DNA from: Arcobacteraceae bacterium
Lineage (GTDB): Bacteria; Campylobacterota; Campylobacteria; Campylobacterales; Arcobacteraceae
NCBI GenBank assembly: GCA_028687375.1
Contig: JAQUAG010000003.1
Span: 27,022-91,021, forward strand
Direction of reading: 5' to 3'
Length of the DNA: 64,000 nt
The notes under the pieces were generated by a model that was not told the DNA's origin, searched no databases, and was given only the letters and a program-made list of their open reading frames with translations. Shown piece after piece: positions 9,231-18,763 of the stretch (positions are counted from its first letter, which is position 1; every line of letters starts with the position of its first letter). Both the position numbers and the translations under genes were made by a program.

Positions 9231-9296
9231 CATCAACTTTTTAAGAATCAATAACTAAATGTAACTTCAATAAAAGACATTTAAAAGGAAACAACG

Positions 9297-10196
9297 ATGG
9301 ATTTAAAGAATTTTTTTAACAAAGTTAAAGAAGAATTAACACACAAAGAGAATAAACATTTTATAGATGAAAAATCACAAATTAAATATGCACCAAAAGT
9401 AGAAAGTCAAAGTCACTGGATCAAATGTCCATCTTGCGAATCTATGATGTTCTTCCAAGAGGTTGAACACCTCAATCATATCTGCCCTAAATGTAATTTT
9501 CACATGAGAATTGGAGCAAATAAAAGAATTCAACTTCTTGCTGATAATGGTAGTTTTATCGAGCATGATAGTGATCTTCATCCAACAGACCCATTACAAT
9601 TTGTAGATAGTAAATCATATCAAAAAAGATTAGAGGAAGCATATCATGCAACAGGAAAAACATCTGCAATAGTTGCAGGAACTTGTACAATAAATGGTAC
9701 TCCTGTTGAATTAGTTATTTTTGACTTTTCATTTTTAGGTGGAAGTTTAGGAAGTGTTGAAGGTGAAAAAATTGTACGAGCTTGTGATAGAGCAATGAAA
9801 CACAATCATGGTGTTATTATCGTAAGTGCAAGTGGTGGTGCTAGAATGCAAGAGAGTACATACTCTTTAATGCAAATGGCAAAAACAAGTGCAGCATTAC
9901 GAAAACTAGATCGTGCAGGATTGCCATTTATTTCTATTCTAACAGACCCTACTTTTGGTGGAGTAAGTGCAAGTTTTGCATTTTTAGGAGATATTTTAAT
10001 AGCTGAGCCAGGAGCTTTAATTGGTTTTGCAGGTGCAAGAGTTATTAAACAAACTATTGGGAAAGATCTCCCTGAAGGTTTCCAAAAAGCTGAATTTTTA
10101 CTAGAACATGGAAGTATCGATATGGTTGTAGATAGAAGTCATATGAAAAAAACTATTGGTGATCTTTTAGCTATTTTCGCTAAAGATGTAGCATAA
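9297..10196 (+). CDS. accD: Acetyl-CoA carboxylase carboxyltransferase subunit beta
   Basis: AccD with AccA transfers the carboxyl group from biotin to acetyl-CoA to give malonyl-CoA for fatty-acid synthesis. The N-terminal zinc ribbon is visible (IKCPSCES and ICPKCNF, four Cys, near residues 43-65). The crotonase-fold core carries SASGGARMQES, FGGVSASFA and the GFAGARVIKQT oxyanion region. At 299 residues it has the usual length. It begins a probable run accD-thiE-like-rlmH-dksA. Confidence 0.96.
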   Translation: MDLKNFFNKVKEELTHKENKHFIDEKSQIKYAPKVESQSHWIKCPSCESMMFFQEVEHLNHICPKCNFHMRIGANKRIQLLADNGSFIEHDSDLHPTDPLQFVDSKSYQKRLEEAYHATGKTSAIVAGTCTINGTPVELVIFDFSFLGGSLGSVEGEKIVRACDRAMKHNHGVIIVSASGGARMQESTYSLMQMAKTSAALRKLDRAGLPFISILTDPTFGGVSASFAFLGDILIAEPGALIGFAGARVIKQTIGKDLPEGFQKAEFLLEHGSIDMVVDRSHMKKTIGDLLAIFAKDVA

Positions 10197-10223
10197 CTTT
10201 TGCTGTTTTAATCTAAAGATACA

Positions 10224-10802
10224 ATGCAAATCTATCCAATTTGCGATATGCAAACACTACTCAATAAGGGAATCTCTCTTCTTGAGTTTTTAAAACTTTT
10301 AAAAAGTCTTGATATCGTTTACATCCAATATAGAGATAAAATATCAGATAAACAAACACAAAAAGAAAATCTACTTTTTTTAAAATCGCATACAAAAATA
10401 CCTATAATTATTAATGATAATATTGAACTTTTGGAATTTGCTGATGGAATTCATTTAGGACAAGAAGATTTAATAAGAGTTAAAAATGAAGCTTTTAAAC
10501 TAAAAAGTGATGAATTACTTTTTAAACTTTTACGAAAAAAATACCCAAATAAAATCTTTGGACTTTCAACACACAATGAATTAGAAATTTTAGAAGCGAA
10601 TAAACTTCCACTAGATTATATAGGGCTTGGTGCTTATAAAAATACAACTACAAAAGATGTTAGCACGATACTTGGAGCTAAAATATCATATCTTGCAAAA
10701 ATCTCTAAACATCCTGTTGGTGCTATTGGTGGAGTGAAAATAGATGATAAGATAGAAAATATCACATATAATGTGATAAGTAGTAATTTATATGAAAATT
10801 AA
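10224..10802 (+). CDS. Thiamine-phosphate synthase-like TIM-barrel protein
   Basis: This protein of 192 residues has the thiE barrel pattern. It has YIQYRDK near residue 32, IIINDNIELLEFADGIHLGQEDL for the phosphate/substrate region, GLSTHN, and YIGLGAYKNTTTKD ahead of PVGAIGGV. In ThiE the corresponding motifs are VQLR(D/E)K, NDR, DGVHLGQ and GP(I/V)(F)xT(x)TK. The protein is short and lacks the usual FPT-x-TK form, so it may be a divergent thiamine-phosphate synthase or a TenI-like relative. Its last 11 bases overlap rlmH. Confidence 0.7.
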   Translation: MQIYPICDMQTLLNKGISLLEFLKLLKSLDIVYIQYRDKISDKQTQKENLLFLKSHTKIPIIINDNIELLEFADGIHLGQEDLIRVKNEAFKLKSDELLFKLLRKKYPNKIFGLSTHNELEILEANKLPLDYIGLGAYKNTTTKDVSTILGAKISYLAKISKHPVGAIGGVKIDDKIENITYNVISSNLYEN

Positions 10803-11250
10803 CATCTATCAAATAGCTAAAAATGATAAAGATGAATTTGAACCTATAGTAAATAATTTTATCAAAATGGCAAGTAAATATGCAAAAATAGAAATTCATA
10901 ATCTTTTCAATAACAATATAGGAAAACAACAAACCATAGGTGAAAATGAAGCCAAAAAATCTTATAGTGAAGTATTTGAGCCAAAACTTGCAAATGGTTT
11001 TAATATTGCTCTTGATGTACTTGGAAAAAAACTTGATAGTTTTGCATTTAGCAAACTTCTAGAAGATAAAGTAACAATCAACTTTTTTATTGGTGGAGCT
11101 TATGGATTTGAAAGAAGTTTTTTAGACAAATGTGATAGAATTATAACACTTAGTGATTTAACAATGGCACATAAAATTGCTAATTTAGTCCTCTTAGAAC
11201 AAGTTTTCAGAGCGCTTTGTATATCAAATAATCATCCATATCATAAATAA
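10792..11250 (+). CDS. rlmH: 23S rRNA (pseudouridine-1915-N3)-methyltransferase
   Basis: This SPOUT methyltransferase acts on helix 69 of 23S rRNA in assembled ribosomes. The 152-residue length is normal. The SAM-binding trefoil region is visible as FFIGGAYGFE, followed by LSDLTMAHKIANLVLLEQVFRA, and it ends in a conserved NNHPYHK tail. It overlaps the preceding gene by 11 bases, so it is probably translationally coupled. Confidence 0.93.
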   Translation: MKINIYQIAKNDKDEFEPIVNNFIKMASKYAKIEIHNLFNNNIGKQQTIGENEAKKSYSEVFEPKLANGFNIALDVLGKKLDSFAFSKLLEDKVTINFFIGGAYGFERSFLDKCDRIITLSDLTMAHKIANLVLLEQVFRALCISNNHPYHK

Positions 11251-11264
11251 TTTAGATATTTTTG

Positions 11265-11272
11265 GATACAAT
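11265..11272 (+). promoter_or_regulatory. Probable -10 element of dksA
   Basis: GATACAAT lies about 35 bases upstream of the chosen dksA ATG, in the short gap after rlmH. No -35 is visible, so dksA may have its own promoter besides read-through. Confidence 0.4.
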
Positions 11273-11303
11273 CCCGACAAATTGTAAACACAGGGATAAA
11301 AAA

Positions 11304-11663
11304 ATGGCTTCGCGAAAACAAATTGATGAGTTACAACTCATTTTAGAAGAAAGACAAAAGCAAATAGAAAGTAATATACAAGATAGTAAAAATAATATCG
11401 CTCAACTCAAAGAAAATGAGTGTAAAGATGATTTTGATTATGCTGAATCTAGTAGTGATAGCTTTACATTAGAGGTTATCACAAAACAACAAATGAAAGA
11501 GTTACAAGAGATTATAAATGCTCTTAAAGCGATAAAAAATGGTACTTATGGAATTTGTGATATGTGTGATGAGCATATATCAATTGGACGACTAAAAGCA
11601 AAACCTTTTGCTAAATACTGCACAAGTTGTAGAGAAATTTACGAAGAAGAAAACAAAAAATAA
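11304..11663 (+). CDS. dksA: DksA/TraR-family zinc-finger regulator
   Basis: DksA binds in the secondary channel of RNA polymerase and works with ppGpp in the stringent response. I place the start at MASRKQ (11304) because AGGGATAA precedes it; an in-frame TTG at 11262 would add 14 unlikely residues. The resulting 119-residue protein has an N-terminal coiled-coil region with an acidic tip (DFDYAESS). The C-terminal C4 zinc finger reads CDMC and CTSC. It is shorter than E. coli DksA, as expected in this phylum. Confidence 0.88.
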   Translation: MASRKQIDELQLILEERQKQIESNIQDSKNNIAQLKENECKDDFDYAESSSDSFTLEVITKQQMKELQEIINALKAIKNGTYGICDMCDEHISIGRLKAKPFAKYCTSCREIYEEENKK

Positions 11664-11672
11664 GGAGATTTT

Positions 11673-12680
11673 ATGGGATTTAAAAAATATATTATTGCAT
11701 CGTTTGTATTTTTGATGATAGTTGCTGCTTATGTCTATAGTATAGACAATAGCGAATTTACAGTTAAAATTGTTGAACTAGGTATCAATAAAACTTTACC
11801 AATTTATATTTGGATTATAACACCAGCACTATTTTTATTTTTCGCAACAATTATCCATATGTTATTTTATGGAACAAAAAGTTATCTCCAAAGAAGTACT
11901 ATCAAAAAAGATATTAGTAAACTTTCAATGATAATAAATGACAGATTACTTGATAAAACATCAAGTTTATCTTTGAAAACACCTTCATTAAAAGAGATTG
12001 CTGATGTTTTAAATACTGTTGAGTTTAAACTTACAAAGCAATCAGAAACTTCTCCATTAATCGAATCAACATTAAAAATAATTACTGATATTGAAAATGG
12101 AAAATATATTCCACATAAAGATTTAAAACTCCCAGTAAATAATATTTGGGCTATAAAAAATACAAAAAATAGATTGTTAAATGATGAAAATTTTGCTATT
12201 GAAGTGATTAAAGATGTAGAGTATCCTACTGATTTAATAGAAATGGCTTTTGATATTGCATTAGAGAATAAACCAGTAGAGACTGTTAAAAGAATCACTG
12301 AAAGTACTAATTTAACTAAAAACATGATTAAAAAACTTTTACTAAAAGATTCTGAACAACTTTCTTTAACAAATGGGGAGATTTTCAATTATATCACTAA
12401 CCACGCTTTCACAAATAAAGAGTTAATAGCTATTGCTAAAAATTACAAAAAAACTATGGCTCCAGAGCAACTTATACATCTATTTGATGACCTCTCTTCA
12501 AAAAATGAAGATTTCACAACGAGTTATTTATTTGTTTTATTTGAATATCAAATGATTGACAAAGCTAGAGAAATTTTAGTAAATTCACAAAAAAATGAAT
12601 ATGTTTTATTTAAAGCTCTTTTAGATCTTAAAGATAGTGGTAAATACAACTACAGTGTAGATGATTTTATCCTAGAATAA
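11673..12680 (+). CDS. Conserved membrane protein, function unknown
   Basis: This protein of 335 residues has two membrane helices at the N terminus (about 5-24 and 43-67). A cytoplasmic or peripheral helical region rich in Lys, Leu and Asn follows. I recognise no catalytic motif. RBS AAGGAG lies before the ATG, and the gene sits between dksA and dusB in the same direction, so it is probably in that transcript. Confidence 0.7.
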   Translation: MGFKKYIIASFVFLMIVAAYVYSIDNSEFTVKIVELGINKTLPIYIWIITPALFLFFATIIHMLFYGTKSYLQRSTIKKDISKLSMIINDRLLDKTSSLSLKTPSLKEIADVLNTVEFKLTKQSETSPLIESTLKIITDIENGKYIPHKDLKLPVNNIWAIKNTKNRLLNDENFAIEVIKDVEYPTDLIEMAFDIALENKPVETVKRITESTNLTKNMIKKLLLKDSEQLSLTNGEIFNYITNHAFTNKELIAIAKNYKKTMAPEQLIHLFDDLSSKNEDFTTSYLFVLFEYQMIDKAREILVNSQKNEYVLFKALLDLKDSGKYNYSVDDFILE

Positions 12681-12688
12681 TAACTTTT

Positions 12689-13636
12689 ATGTCTCAACAT
12701 ATCTTAGACTTTTCTCGTCCACTTGTGGTTTTAGCACCACTTGCTGGGTATACAGACCTTCCTTTTCGAACTGTTGCAAAAAAATTTGGAGTTGATCTTA
12801 CTATTAGTGAAATGATTAGTTCAAATGCTCTCGCTTATGCAAATGAAAAAACACTTAAAATGGTTGAAAAAGCTCATAATGAAAATCCTTACATCGTTCA
12901 AATCTCTGGTAGTAAAATTGAGATGATTAGAATGGCTGTTGAAAAGTTAAATGAAATTGATGGAATTGATGGAATTGACCTAAATTGTGGTTGTCCTGCT
13001 CCAAAAGTTTTCCATCATGGAAGTGGTTCAAATCTTTTAGGTGATCTTCCAAGGCTTCAAGCGATACTTGGAACTATCAAAAAATATTCAAATAAAAAAT
13101 ATACAACTGCAAAAGTTAGAATTGGTGTAACTGAAAAAATCCCCTACGACATTGCAAGAGCTGTTGAAGATGCTGGTGCTGATATGATTAGCGTTCATGG
13201 GAGAACAAAAGCTGGTGGTTATAAGTCTGAAGTTGACTATGATGCTATTAAAGTTATTAAAGATGCTGTAAGCGTTCCAGTAATCGCAAATGGTGATATC
13301 ACTAGCTATCAAAAAGCAAAAGATGTTCTCGCTTATACAGGTGCAAATGGTGTAATGATAGGAAGAGGTGCTGTTGGAAATCCTTGGATATTTCATCAAA
13401 TTGCAACTGGAGAAGAATTTGTTTCAAGTGCTCTTAAAAAAGAGATAATAAAAGAACATTATGAGAGTATGATAGCACACTATGGTTATCATGGAATGAT
13501 TATGTTTAGAAAGCATTTACACACCTATTCTAAAGGGATTGATGGAGCTAGTGAATTTAGGCAAAAAGTAAATTATATCATCGAGATCAATGAAATGAGA
13601 GAGATTATAGAGTCATTTTTTCCAGAATTTGACTAA
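12689..13636 (+). CDS. dusB: tRNA-dihydrouridine synthase, DusB-like
   Basis: This FMN-dependent enzyme reduces specific uridines in the tRNA D-loop. It has the FMN-binding APLAGYTDLPFR at the start and the catalytic Cys in NCGCPAPKV. KVRIG, SVHGRTKAGGY and VIANGDI follow, then IGRGAVGNPWIF. At 315 residues it has normal length. It lies 12 bases upstream of tilS, another tRNA-modification gene. Confidence 0.92.
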   Translation: MSQHILDFSRPLVVLAPLAGYTDLPFRTVAKKFGVDLTISEMISSNALAYANEKTLKMVEKAHNENPYIVQISGSKIEMIRMAVEKLNEIDGIDGIDLNCGCPAPKVFHHGSGSNLLGDLPRLQAILGTIKKYSNKKYTTAKVRIGVTEKIPYDIARAVEDAGADMISVHGRTKAGGYKSEVDYDAIKVIKDAVSVPVIANGDITSYQKAKDVLAYTGANGVMIGRGAVGNPWIFHQIATGEEFVSSALKKEIIKEHYESMIAHYGYHGMIMFRKHLHTYSKGIDGASEFRQKVNYIIEINEMREIIESFFPEFD

Positions 13637-13648
13637 TCAATTCATAAG

Positions 13649-14638
13649 ATGATTGAAAAAAATCTTATAACTACCACAAAAAATCTTCTCGCTTTTAGTG
13701 GAGGAGTGGATTCTTCCGCCCTCTTTTTTTTACTTTTAGAGCAAAATATCCCTTTTGATATTTGTATTATTGATTACTCTCAAAGGAAACAATCTAAAGA
13801 TGAAGTAGCATATGCAAAAGAACTAGCTCTTAAATATAATAAACAATGTTTTGCAATCGATTATCCACTAGAAAAGTTTAGTGAAAAAAGTGCTAGAGAT
13901 TTTAGATATGAAGTTTTTTTAAATATTATTCAAGAGCACAACTACAAATCATTAATAACCGCTCACCAACTCAATGATAAGCTTGAATGGTTTTTGATGC
14001 AACTTTCAAAAGGTGCAGGATTAACAGAGCTTATAGGTCTTCAAAGAGTTGAAAATAGAGCTAATTATATTTTATATCGTCCACTTCTTGAGATTTCAAA
14101 AGAGGAACTTCTTACTTACCTTCACACAAATCATCATCAATACTTTATTGATAAAACAAATAGTGATACAAAATACAAAAGAAACTTTTTTAGACAAGAG
14201 TTTAGTGATAAATTTATCAATCTATATAAAGATGGTTTAGTTAGGAGTTTTAAATATTTAGAAAAAGATATTGATAGTTTAAGTAATAATTTTACAAACA
14301 ATACTTTTGAAGAATTGATTATTTTTAGCTTTGATAGTTATGATGAAAATATAGCTATTCGTCTTATCGATAAAGAGTTGAAGAAAAGAGGTATTTTAAT
14401 CTCTTCAAAAACACGATATGAAATTTTAAAAGAAAAATCACTTGTAGTTTCTCATAAAGTAACAGTTGATATTACAGAAAAGAAAATTTGGATAGCACCA
14501 TTTATTCAAAATAAAATGGATAAAAAGTTTAAAGAGATATGTAGAATAGCAAAAATACCTAAAAATATCAGACCTTATCTATTTGATTTTTACTCAAAAA
14601 ATAATTTACCAGATTTTATAATAGAAATTGGAAAATAA
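13649..14638 (+). CDS. tilS: tRNA(Ile)-lysidine synthetase
   Basis: TilS attaches lysine to C34 of tRNA-Ile(CAU), so that it reads AUA instead of AUG. The PP-loop LAFSGGVDSSALF lies near residue 13, and the later TAHQLNDKLEWFLM and RPLLEISKEEL segments are characteristic. At 329 residues it resembles the shorter, single-domain forms found in this phylum. It is convergent with def, eight bases away, and no terminator is visible between them. Confidence 0.93.
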   Translation: MIEKNLITTTKNLLAFSGGVDSSALFFLLLEQNIPFDICIIDYSQRKQSKDEVAYAKELALKYNKQCFAIDYPLEKFSEKSARDFRYEVFLNIIQEHNYKSLITAHQLNDKLEWFLMQLSKGAGLTELIGLQRVENRANYILYRPLLEISKEELLTYLHTNHHQYFIDKTNSDTKYKRNFFRQEFSDKFINLYKDGLVRSFKYLEKDIDSLSNNFTNNTFEELIIFSFDSYDENIAIRLIDKELKKRGILISSKTRYEILKEKSLVVSHKVTVDITEKKIWIAPFIQNKMDKKFKEICRIAKIPKNIRPYLFDFYSKNNLPDFIIEIGK

Positions 14639-14645
14639 AAAAAGC

Positions 14646-15203
14646 TTATAATCTACTAGCTTTCTTACTTTTTTCTTTTAACTCTCTTTTCCATTCTTTC
14701 TCAAATTTTTTTCGTTTCATAAAAGAGAGATTTTCGATAAACACATGGCCTGTAAGATGTTCCATCTCATGTTGCCATGCTACAGCCATAAAATCTTCAG
14801 CTTCTAAAGTTTGTTTTTCGCCAAACCTATTACAATATTCTACAACGATGTGTTTTGCTCTAGTAATCTCTTCATAAATTCCAGGGATACTTAAACACCC
14901 TTCATTAAATACTTGAGTCCCATCTTTATGGGTAATCACTGGATTTATTGCCTCGATAAGATTTTCTTTTAACTGTAATCCATCTCGATTTTCTAAGTTT
15001 GTCTCATCATCAACAGGGATATTGATAATAAGAACATTTAGAAGTATTCCAATTTGAACAGCAGCCAATCCAACTCCACCACGATACATCATCGTTTCAT
15101 TCATATCATCTAAAAGGGTATGAAGATCACTATCAAAAGATTCTACATCTTTTGATTTTTGTCGTAAAATTGGATTTGGATAAACTAATATTTCTTTAAT
15201 CAT
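14646..15203 (-). CDS. def: Peptide deformylase
   Basis: This enzyme removes the formyl group from the N-terminal Met of nascent proteins. The three family motifs are present: GVGLAAVQIG, EGCLSIPG (metal Cys) and WQHEMEHLTG (HExxH). It has 185 residues. It follows clpP by four bases in a tig-clpP-def run, so chaperone, protease and deformylase functions for new proteins are grouped. Confidence 0.96.
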   Translation of the reverse strand: MIKEILVYPNPILRQKSKDVESFDSDLHTLLDDMNETMMYRGGVGLAAVQIGILLNVLIINIPVDDETNLENRDGLQLKENLIEAINPVITHKDGTQVFNEGCLSIPGIYEEITRAKHIVVEYCNRFGEKQTLEAEDFMAVAWQHEMEHLTGHVFIENLSFMKRKKFEKEWKRELKEKSKKASRL

Positions 15204-15206
15204 TTT

Positions 15207-15791
15207 CTACTCGTGGTGTTCGATAACCTTATCAACAAGCCCATAAGCACAAGCTTCTTCAGCACTCATAAAATTATCTCTATCTGTATCAGTTTCAATT
15301 GTTTTGATATCTTGTCCTGTATGCTTAGCAAGGTGATGATTTAATGAATCTTTGATTCTTTGAATCTCTTTTGCTTGGATTTGAATATCAGTTGCTTGCC
15401 CTTGCGCTCCACCTAATGGTTGATGTATCATAATTCTACTATTTGGCAATGAAAATCTTTTCCCTTTTTTTCCAGCACTTAATAAAAATGCTCCCATAGA
15501 AGCAGCTTGTCCTACACAAATAGTGCAAACATCTGGTTTGATATAATTCATAGTATCAAAGATACTCATACCACTTGTTACAACTCCACCTGGAGAGTTA
15601 ATATATAAATAAATATCTTTTTCAGGATCTTCAGCTTCTAAAAATAGTAACTGAGCGATGATAGTAGATGCTACAGCATCATTTACTTCACCACTAAGCA
15701 TAACTATTCTATCTTTTAAAAGTCTAGAATAGATATCATAGCTTCTCTCACCTCTTCCAGTTTGTTCAACTACTATTGGTATATATGCCAT
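15207..15791 (-). CDS. clpP: ATP-dependent Clp protease proteolytic subunit
   Basis: This serine peptidase forms tetradecameric barrels with Clp ATPases. The catalytic Ser is in [14 protein letters not shown], the His in [13 protein letters not shown], and the Asp in a TDRDNFM segment. At 194 residues it is typical. It starts two bases after the tig stop, and its ribosome site (AGGAAA) is within the end of tig. Confidence 0.97.
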   Translation of the reverse strand: MAYIPIVVEQTGRGERSYDIYSRLLKDRIVMLSGEVNDAVASTIIAQLLFLEAEDPEKDIYLYINSPGGVVTSGMSIFDTMNYIKPDVCTICVGQAASMGAFLLSAGKKGKRFSLPNSRIMIHQPLGGAQGQATDIQIQAKEIQRIKDSLNHHLAKHTGQDIKTIETDTDRDNFMSAEEACAYGLVDKVIEHHE

Positions 15792-15793
15792 GA

Positions 15794-17095
15794 CTATTTT
15801 CCTAAAGCTTCGTCTAAAATTTTACTCATTACTTTTGATTCAATCATAGACATTTTTATCATTGGAAGGTATCCAGCTTTTTCATATTGCTCAATTAATG
15901 CTCTTCCATCTTGTCCACTCATCATCGCTTCATAATAAAGTGTTTGAGTTACTTCTTGGTCTGTTACAGTTATACCCTCAGCTTTTGCAAGCGCATCTAT
16001 GATAAATGTAGCTTTTACATTTGAAAGAGCTTCTGGTTTAGCATCCTCTTGCATTTGTTTTACAACATCAGGATTTGCTCTTAATGTTTCTATCTCCTCT
16101 TCACTCATTGCTCTTATTTTATTATTTAATGCTTGATTTATCTCTTGCTCTAAAATATACGCAGGAACAGCGAAATTAATAGCATTTACTAAAGCTTCAG
16201 TATACGCTGGTTTTACCTCTTCCATAAAATACGCACTTTTCTTTTGAGTTAAGATTTGCTCTTTTACTTTCTCTTTTAAAAGTTCAACAGTTGCATTTTC
16301 TTCATTTGGTAAAACTTTTTTAGCTAATTCATCATTGATTTCAACTTTTTCTTTTGCTTTGATTTCGTGTAATTTTACTTTAAAAGTTACATCAGCACCA
16401 GCTAAATCTTTTGAACCATAACTTTCAGGGAAAGTAACATTAATCTCTTTCTCTTCACTATATTTCATACCAATTACTTGATCTTCAAATCCTGGAATAA
16501 AAGAGTTACTTCCAATTTCAAGTGTATACATTTCCGCTTTACCACCAGCAAATGCTACACCATCTTTAAATCCTTCAAAATCAATCACAGCGAAATCACC
16601 AGATTTTACAGCTCTTGCTTTTTTGATAGTTTCTAATGTAGCACCTTGAGAAGCGATATCGTTTAATTGCTCTTCAATTTCAGCTTCTGTTACTTCAGGA
16701 ACATTCATAGTAGGAATACATGATTTATAATCACCTAAAACTACCTCTGGTCTTACATTGATAGCAATTTCAAATTCAACACTTCCATCTTCTTTTTTGT
16801 CAAATTTTGTAATAGCTGGTTCACCAATAATATCTTTATTATCAATATTTAATTCTTTTACACCACTTGTAAGCGCAGCTCTTATCGCTTCACCTTCAGC
16901 ATCTTGTCTTAATTTTTCACCATATCTAGCTTTTACTACATTTAAAGGAACTTTCCCTTTTCTAAACCCTTGAACATTCATAGTTTTAGCAGCTTGCTGT
17001 GCTATTTTATTCAAATTATTTTCGATTGTTTGTGCAGAGATAGTCCCTGATATTGAAGCATTTGCTTCGTCAATTTTAGTTGTATTAAAAGTCAT
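15794..17095 (-). CDS. tig: Trigger factor (ribosome-associated chaperone)
   Basis: Trigger factor binds at the ribosome exit tunnel and folds new proteins. The ribosome-binding signature GFRKGKVPL is near residue 40. The FKBP-type prolyl isomerase domain ([27 protein letters not shown]) lies in the middle, and a long helical chaperone domain follows. I choose the ATG at 17095 (MTFNTTKID) because a GGAG motif precedes it. An upstream in-frame ATG at 17110 would add five residues and has only an A-run before it. Confidence 0.93.
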   Translation of the reverse strand: MTFNTTKIDEANASISGTISAQTIENNLNKIAQQAAKTMNVQGFRKGKVPLNVVKARYGEKLRQDAEGEAIRAALTSGVKELNIDNKDIIGEPAITKFDKKEDGSVEFEIAINVRPEVVLGDYKSCIPTMNVPEVTEAEIEEQLNDIASQGATLETIKKARAVKSGDFAVIDFEGFKDGVAFAGGKAEMYTLEIGSNSFIPGFEDQVIGMKYSEEKEINVTFPESYGSKDLAGADVTFKVKLHEIKAKEKVEINDELAKKVLPNEENATVELLKEKVKEQILTQKKSAYFMEEVKPAYTEALVNAINFAVPAYILEQEINQALNNKIRAMSEEEIETLRANPDVVKQMQEDAKPEALSNVKATFIIDALAKAEGITVTDQEVTQTLYYEAMMSGQDGRALIEQYEKAGYLPMIKMSMIESKVMSKILDEALGK

Positions 17096-17215
17096 ACTTG
17101 TAAACTCCATTTTTTAAATTTTTGTGGATTTTAGCCAAAAAGAGATTAAGTTTTAGTTATCTTGGAGGATTATTATTGAGTATAAAATAATCAATCAAGA
17201 TTTTTTGGGAATAAA

Positions 17216-18265
17216 TTATTTAAAAGCTAACTGTTTATTTGCCTTTTCAAATTCATTTATATTTTGTTTCACTCTTCCTAAAGCAATTGATAATTCTTCT
17301 ATCACTTCATTTTGATTTAAAGCGATATTATCTGCTTTTTTATAAAGCTCATAGGCTTCATAAATATTTCCCAAAGCTTCTTCACTCACACCTAAATTAT
17401 ACAAAACCACATAGCTCTTATTTTCTAAACTATTATTTAGTCGCTTTAAAATTTCATTTGCTTTCTCAACTCTTTCCATTTTCAAAAGTTCCAATGCTGT
17501 TTTAAGAGTTTTTGATTGTTCCCTTGTAAAATCAATATCCTCATCATCTAAAAGTGTAACTGTAAAATAAACATATGAAGGGGCAACTATTTTGATAAGA
17601 TTATCTCCAATTTCACTTGCAAGATTTGTATTTACAGCTTCTTTTAAAGGTAAAACATTATTATCATCTGCACAATGTGTAGCTTTTGAATTTTTCGAAA
17701 AACTTCTAGTAAAAAGAATTTTTGAATCGGCAACTTTTATAAATTTTACATTTGTAGTTAGTGAATAAAGATTTGCAATGCAAGCCATATTGTATTTTCT
17801 ATATGCTTTGCAGTAACTCTTTCCATCTTTTTGAGTTACCATTTCGATGCAAGTTTGATAATCGGTCCTCTCTTCTAAATAATTTGACTGTTGTACATCA
17901 TTAAGAGCAATTTCCCCTGTGACTATTGTTTTTATCTCTTGTAGTCCAATAGTTGGGTTATTATGAATTAAATCAACCAATCCAGAATCATTGAGCTTTT
18001 TTTCAGCCATAATTTTTTCTAAATTCACTCTATCGATGACATTAAAATATTTTTCTCCATTTATCGTTGCACCACTTAGGGCACTATCAATTTTTATACT
18101 TTGGGAAACAGTATCATTATTAAATGGCAAAACTGCTATATTTTTTATAGCACCATCACTAATTTCGGCAGATTTAAGTGCTTTAATTTGAACCTTTTGA
18201 GCACAACCAGTACTTATAAAAACTAACAATACTCCACTTATAAAAACTTTTACTATTTGTCTCAT
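17216..18265 (-). CDS. CsgG/LpoB-like outer-membrane lipoprotein
   Basis: This protein of 349 residues has a lipoprotein signal ending in the lipobox STGCAQ. Residues 40-110 contain NIAVLPFNND and IVTGEIALND, which resemble the CsgG or LpoB family fold. A C-terminal helical repeat region with ALGNIYEAYELYKKAD resembles TPR. There are further Cys residues (TCIEM, YCKAY, MACIA) that could form disulfides. The function is unknown; candidates include cell-wall synthase activation or surface export. It precedes a small membrane-protein gene and a helicase gene on the same strand. Confidence 0.6.
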   Translation of the reverse strand: MRQIVKVFISGVLLVFISTGCAQKVQIKALKSAEISDGAIKNIAVLPFNNDTVSQSIKIDSALSGATINGEKYFNVIDRVNLEKIMAEKKLNDSGLVDLIHNNPTIGLQEIKTIVTGEIALNDVQQSNYLEERTDYQTCIEMVTQKDGKSYCKAYRKYNMACIANLYSLTTNVKFIKVADSKILFTRSFSKNSKATHCADDNNVLPLKEAVNTNLASEIGDNLIKIVAPSYVYFTVTLLDDEDIDFTREQSKTLKTALELLKMERVEKANEILKRLNNSLENKSYVVLYNLGVSEEALGNIYEAYELYKKADNIALNQNEVIEELSIALGRVKQNINEFEKANKQLAFK

Positions 18266-18271
18266 CTCTAC

Positions 18272-18760
18272 CTACTTTGAAAGATTATCTAAAATATAGC
18301 GCTCTAAATCTTGTTTTTTTATATTTTCATCGATAGATTTTAGATAGATTTCATTTATTTCACTACTATAATCCTCATATTTAAAAAGTGGGAAATGTAA
18401 ACTCCACATCATCTTTATACGAGTTTTTGCAACTTCATCTGTAAGCCAATCCCTAAAAATTCCAAAAAAAGCAAAAATAATACCAGTTACAAAAATAGCA
18501 ATAAAAATAGAGATATGACAATCAGCCATTCTAAAAATCATATGTGCGACCAAAGAAAGTGGTAATAAAACAATATTTACTAAACCCAAAAACACAAGAT
18601 ACGCTTTACCAAGTTTCAGCCTAAATCCTAATTTTTCACCATCTAGATGTATCCCTTCACTTACAAACTGGTTTGCCATAAGTAAATCTTGGAGTTTTAC
18701 TGGTTGTTGTGAAATAATATACACATAGGAAATAATCATCTTTTTCAGTTTATCTATCAT
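18272..18760 (-). CDS. Small membrane protein, function unknown
   Basis: This protein of 162 residues has two predicted membrane helices, near 50-73 (YLVFLGLVNIVLLPLSLVAH) and 83-105 (ISIFIAIFVTGIIFAFFGIF). A polar C-terminal tail follows. I do not recognise the family. It sits between the lipoprotein gene and the helicase gene, with very short gaps on both sides, so it is probably in one transcript with them. Confidence 0.6.
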   Translation of the reverse strand: MIDKLKKMIISYVYIISQQPVKLQDLLMANQFVSEGIHLDGEKLGFRLKLGKAYLVFLGLVNIVLLPLSLVAHMIFRMADCHISIFIAIFVTGIIFAFFGIFRDWLTDEVAKTRIKMMWSLHFPLFKYEDYSSEINEIYLKSIDENIKKQDLERYILDNLSK

Positions 18761-18763
18761 TTA

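Noticed and set aside
11262..11303. TTG start extending dksA by 14 residues
   Set aside because: The added residues overlap the probable -10 and lack a ribosome site; the ATG at 11304 has AGGGATAA in front.
12955..12985. Tandem GGAATTGAT repeat in dusB (GIDGID)
   Set aside because: Only two to three 9-base copies in frame in a variable part before the conserved NCGCP motif; relatives have similar sequence as far as I recall.
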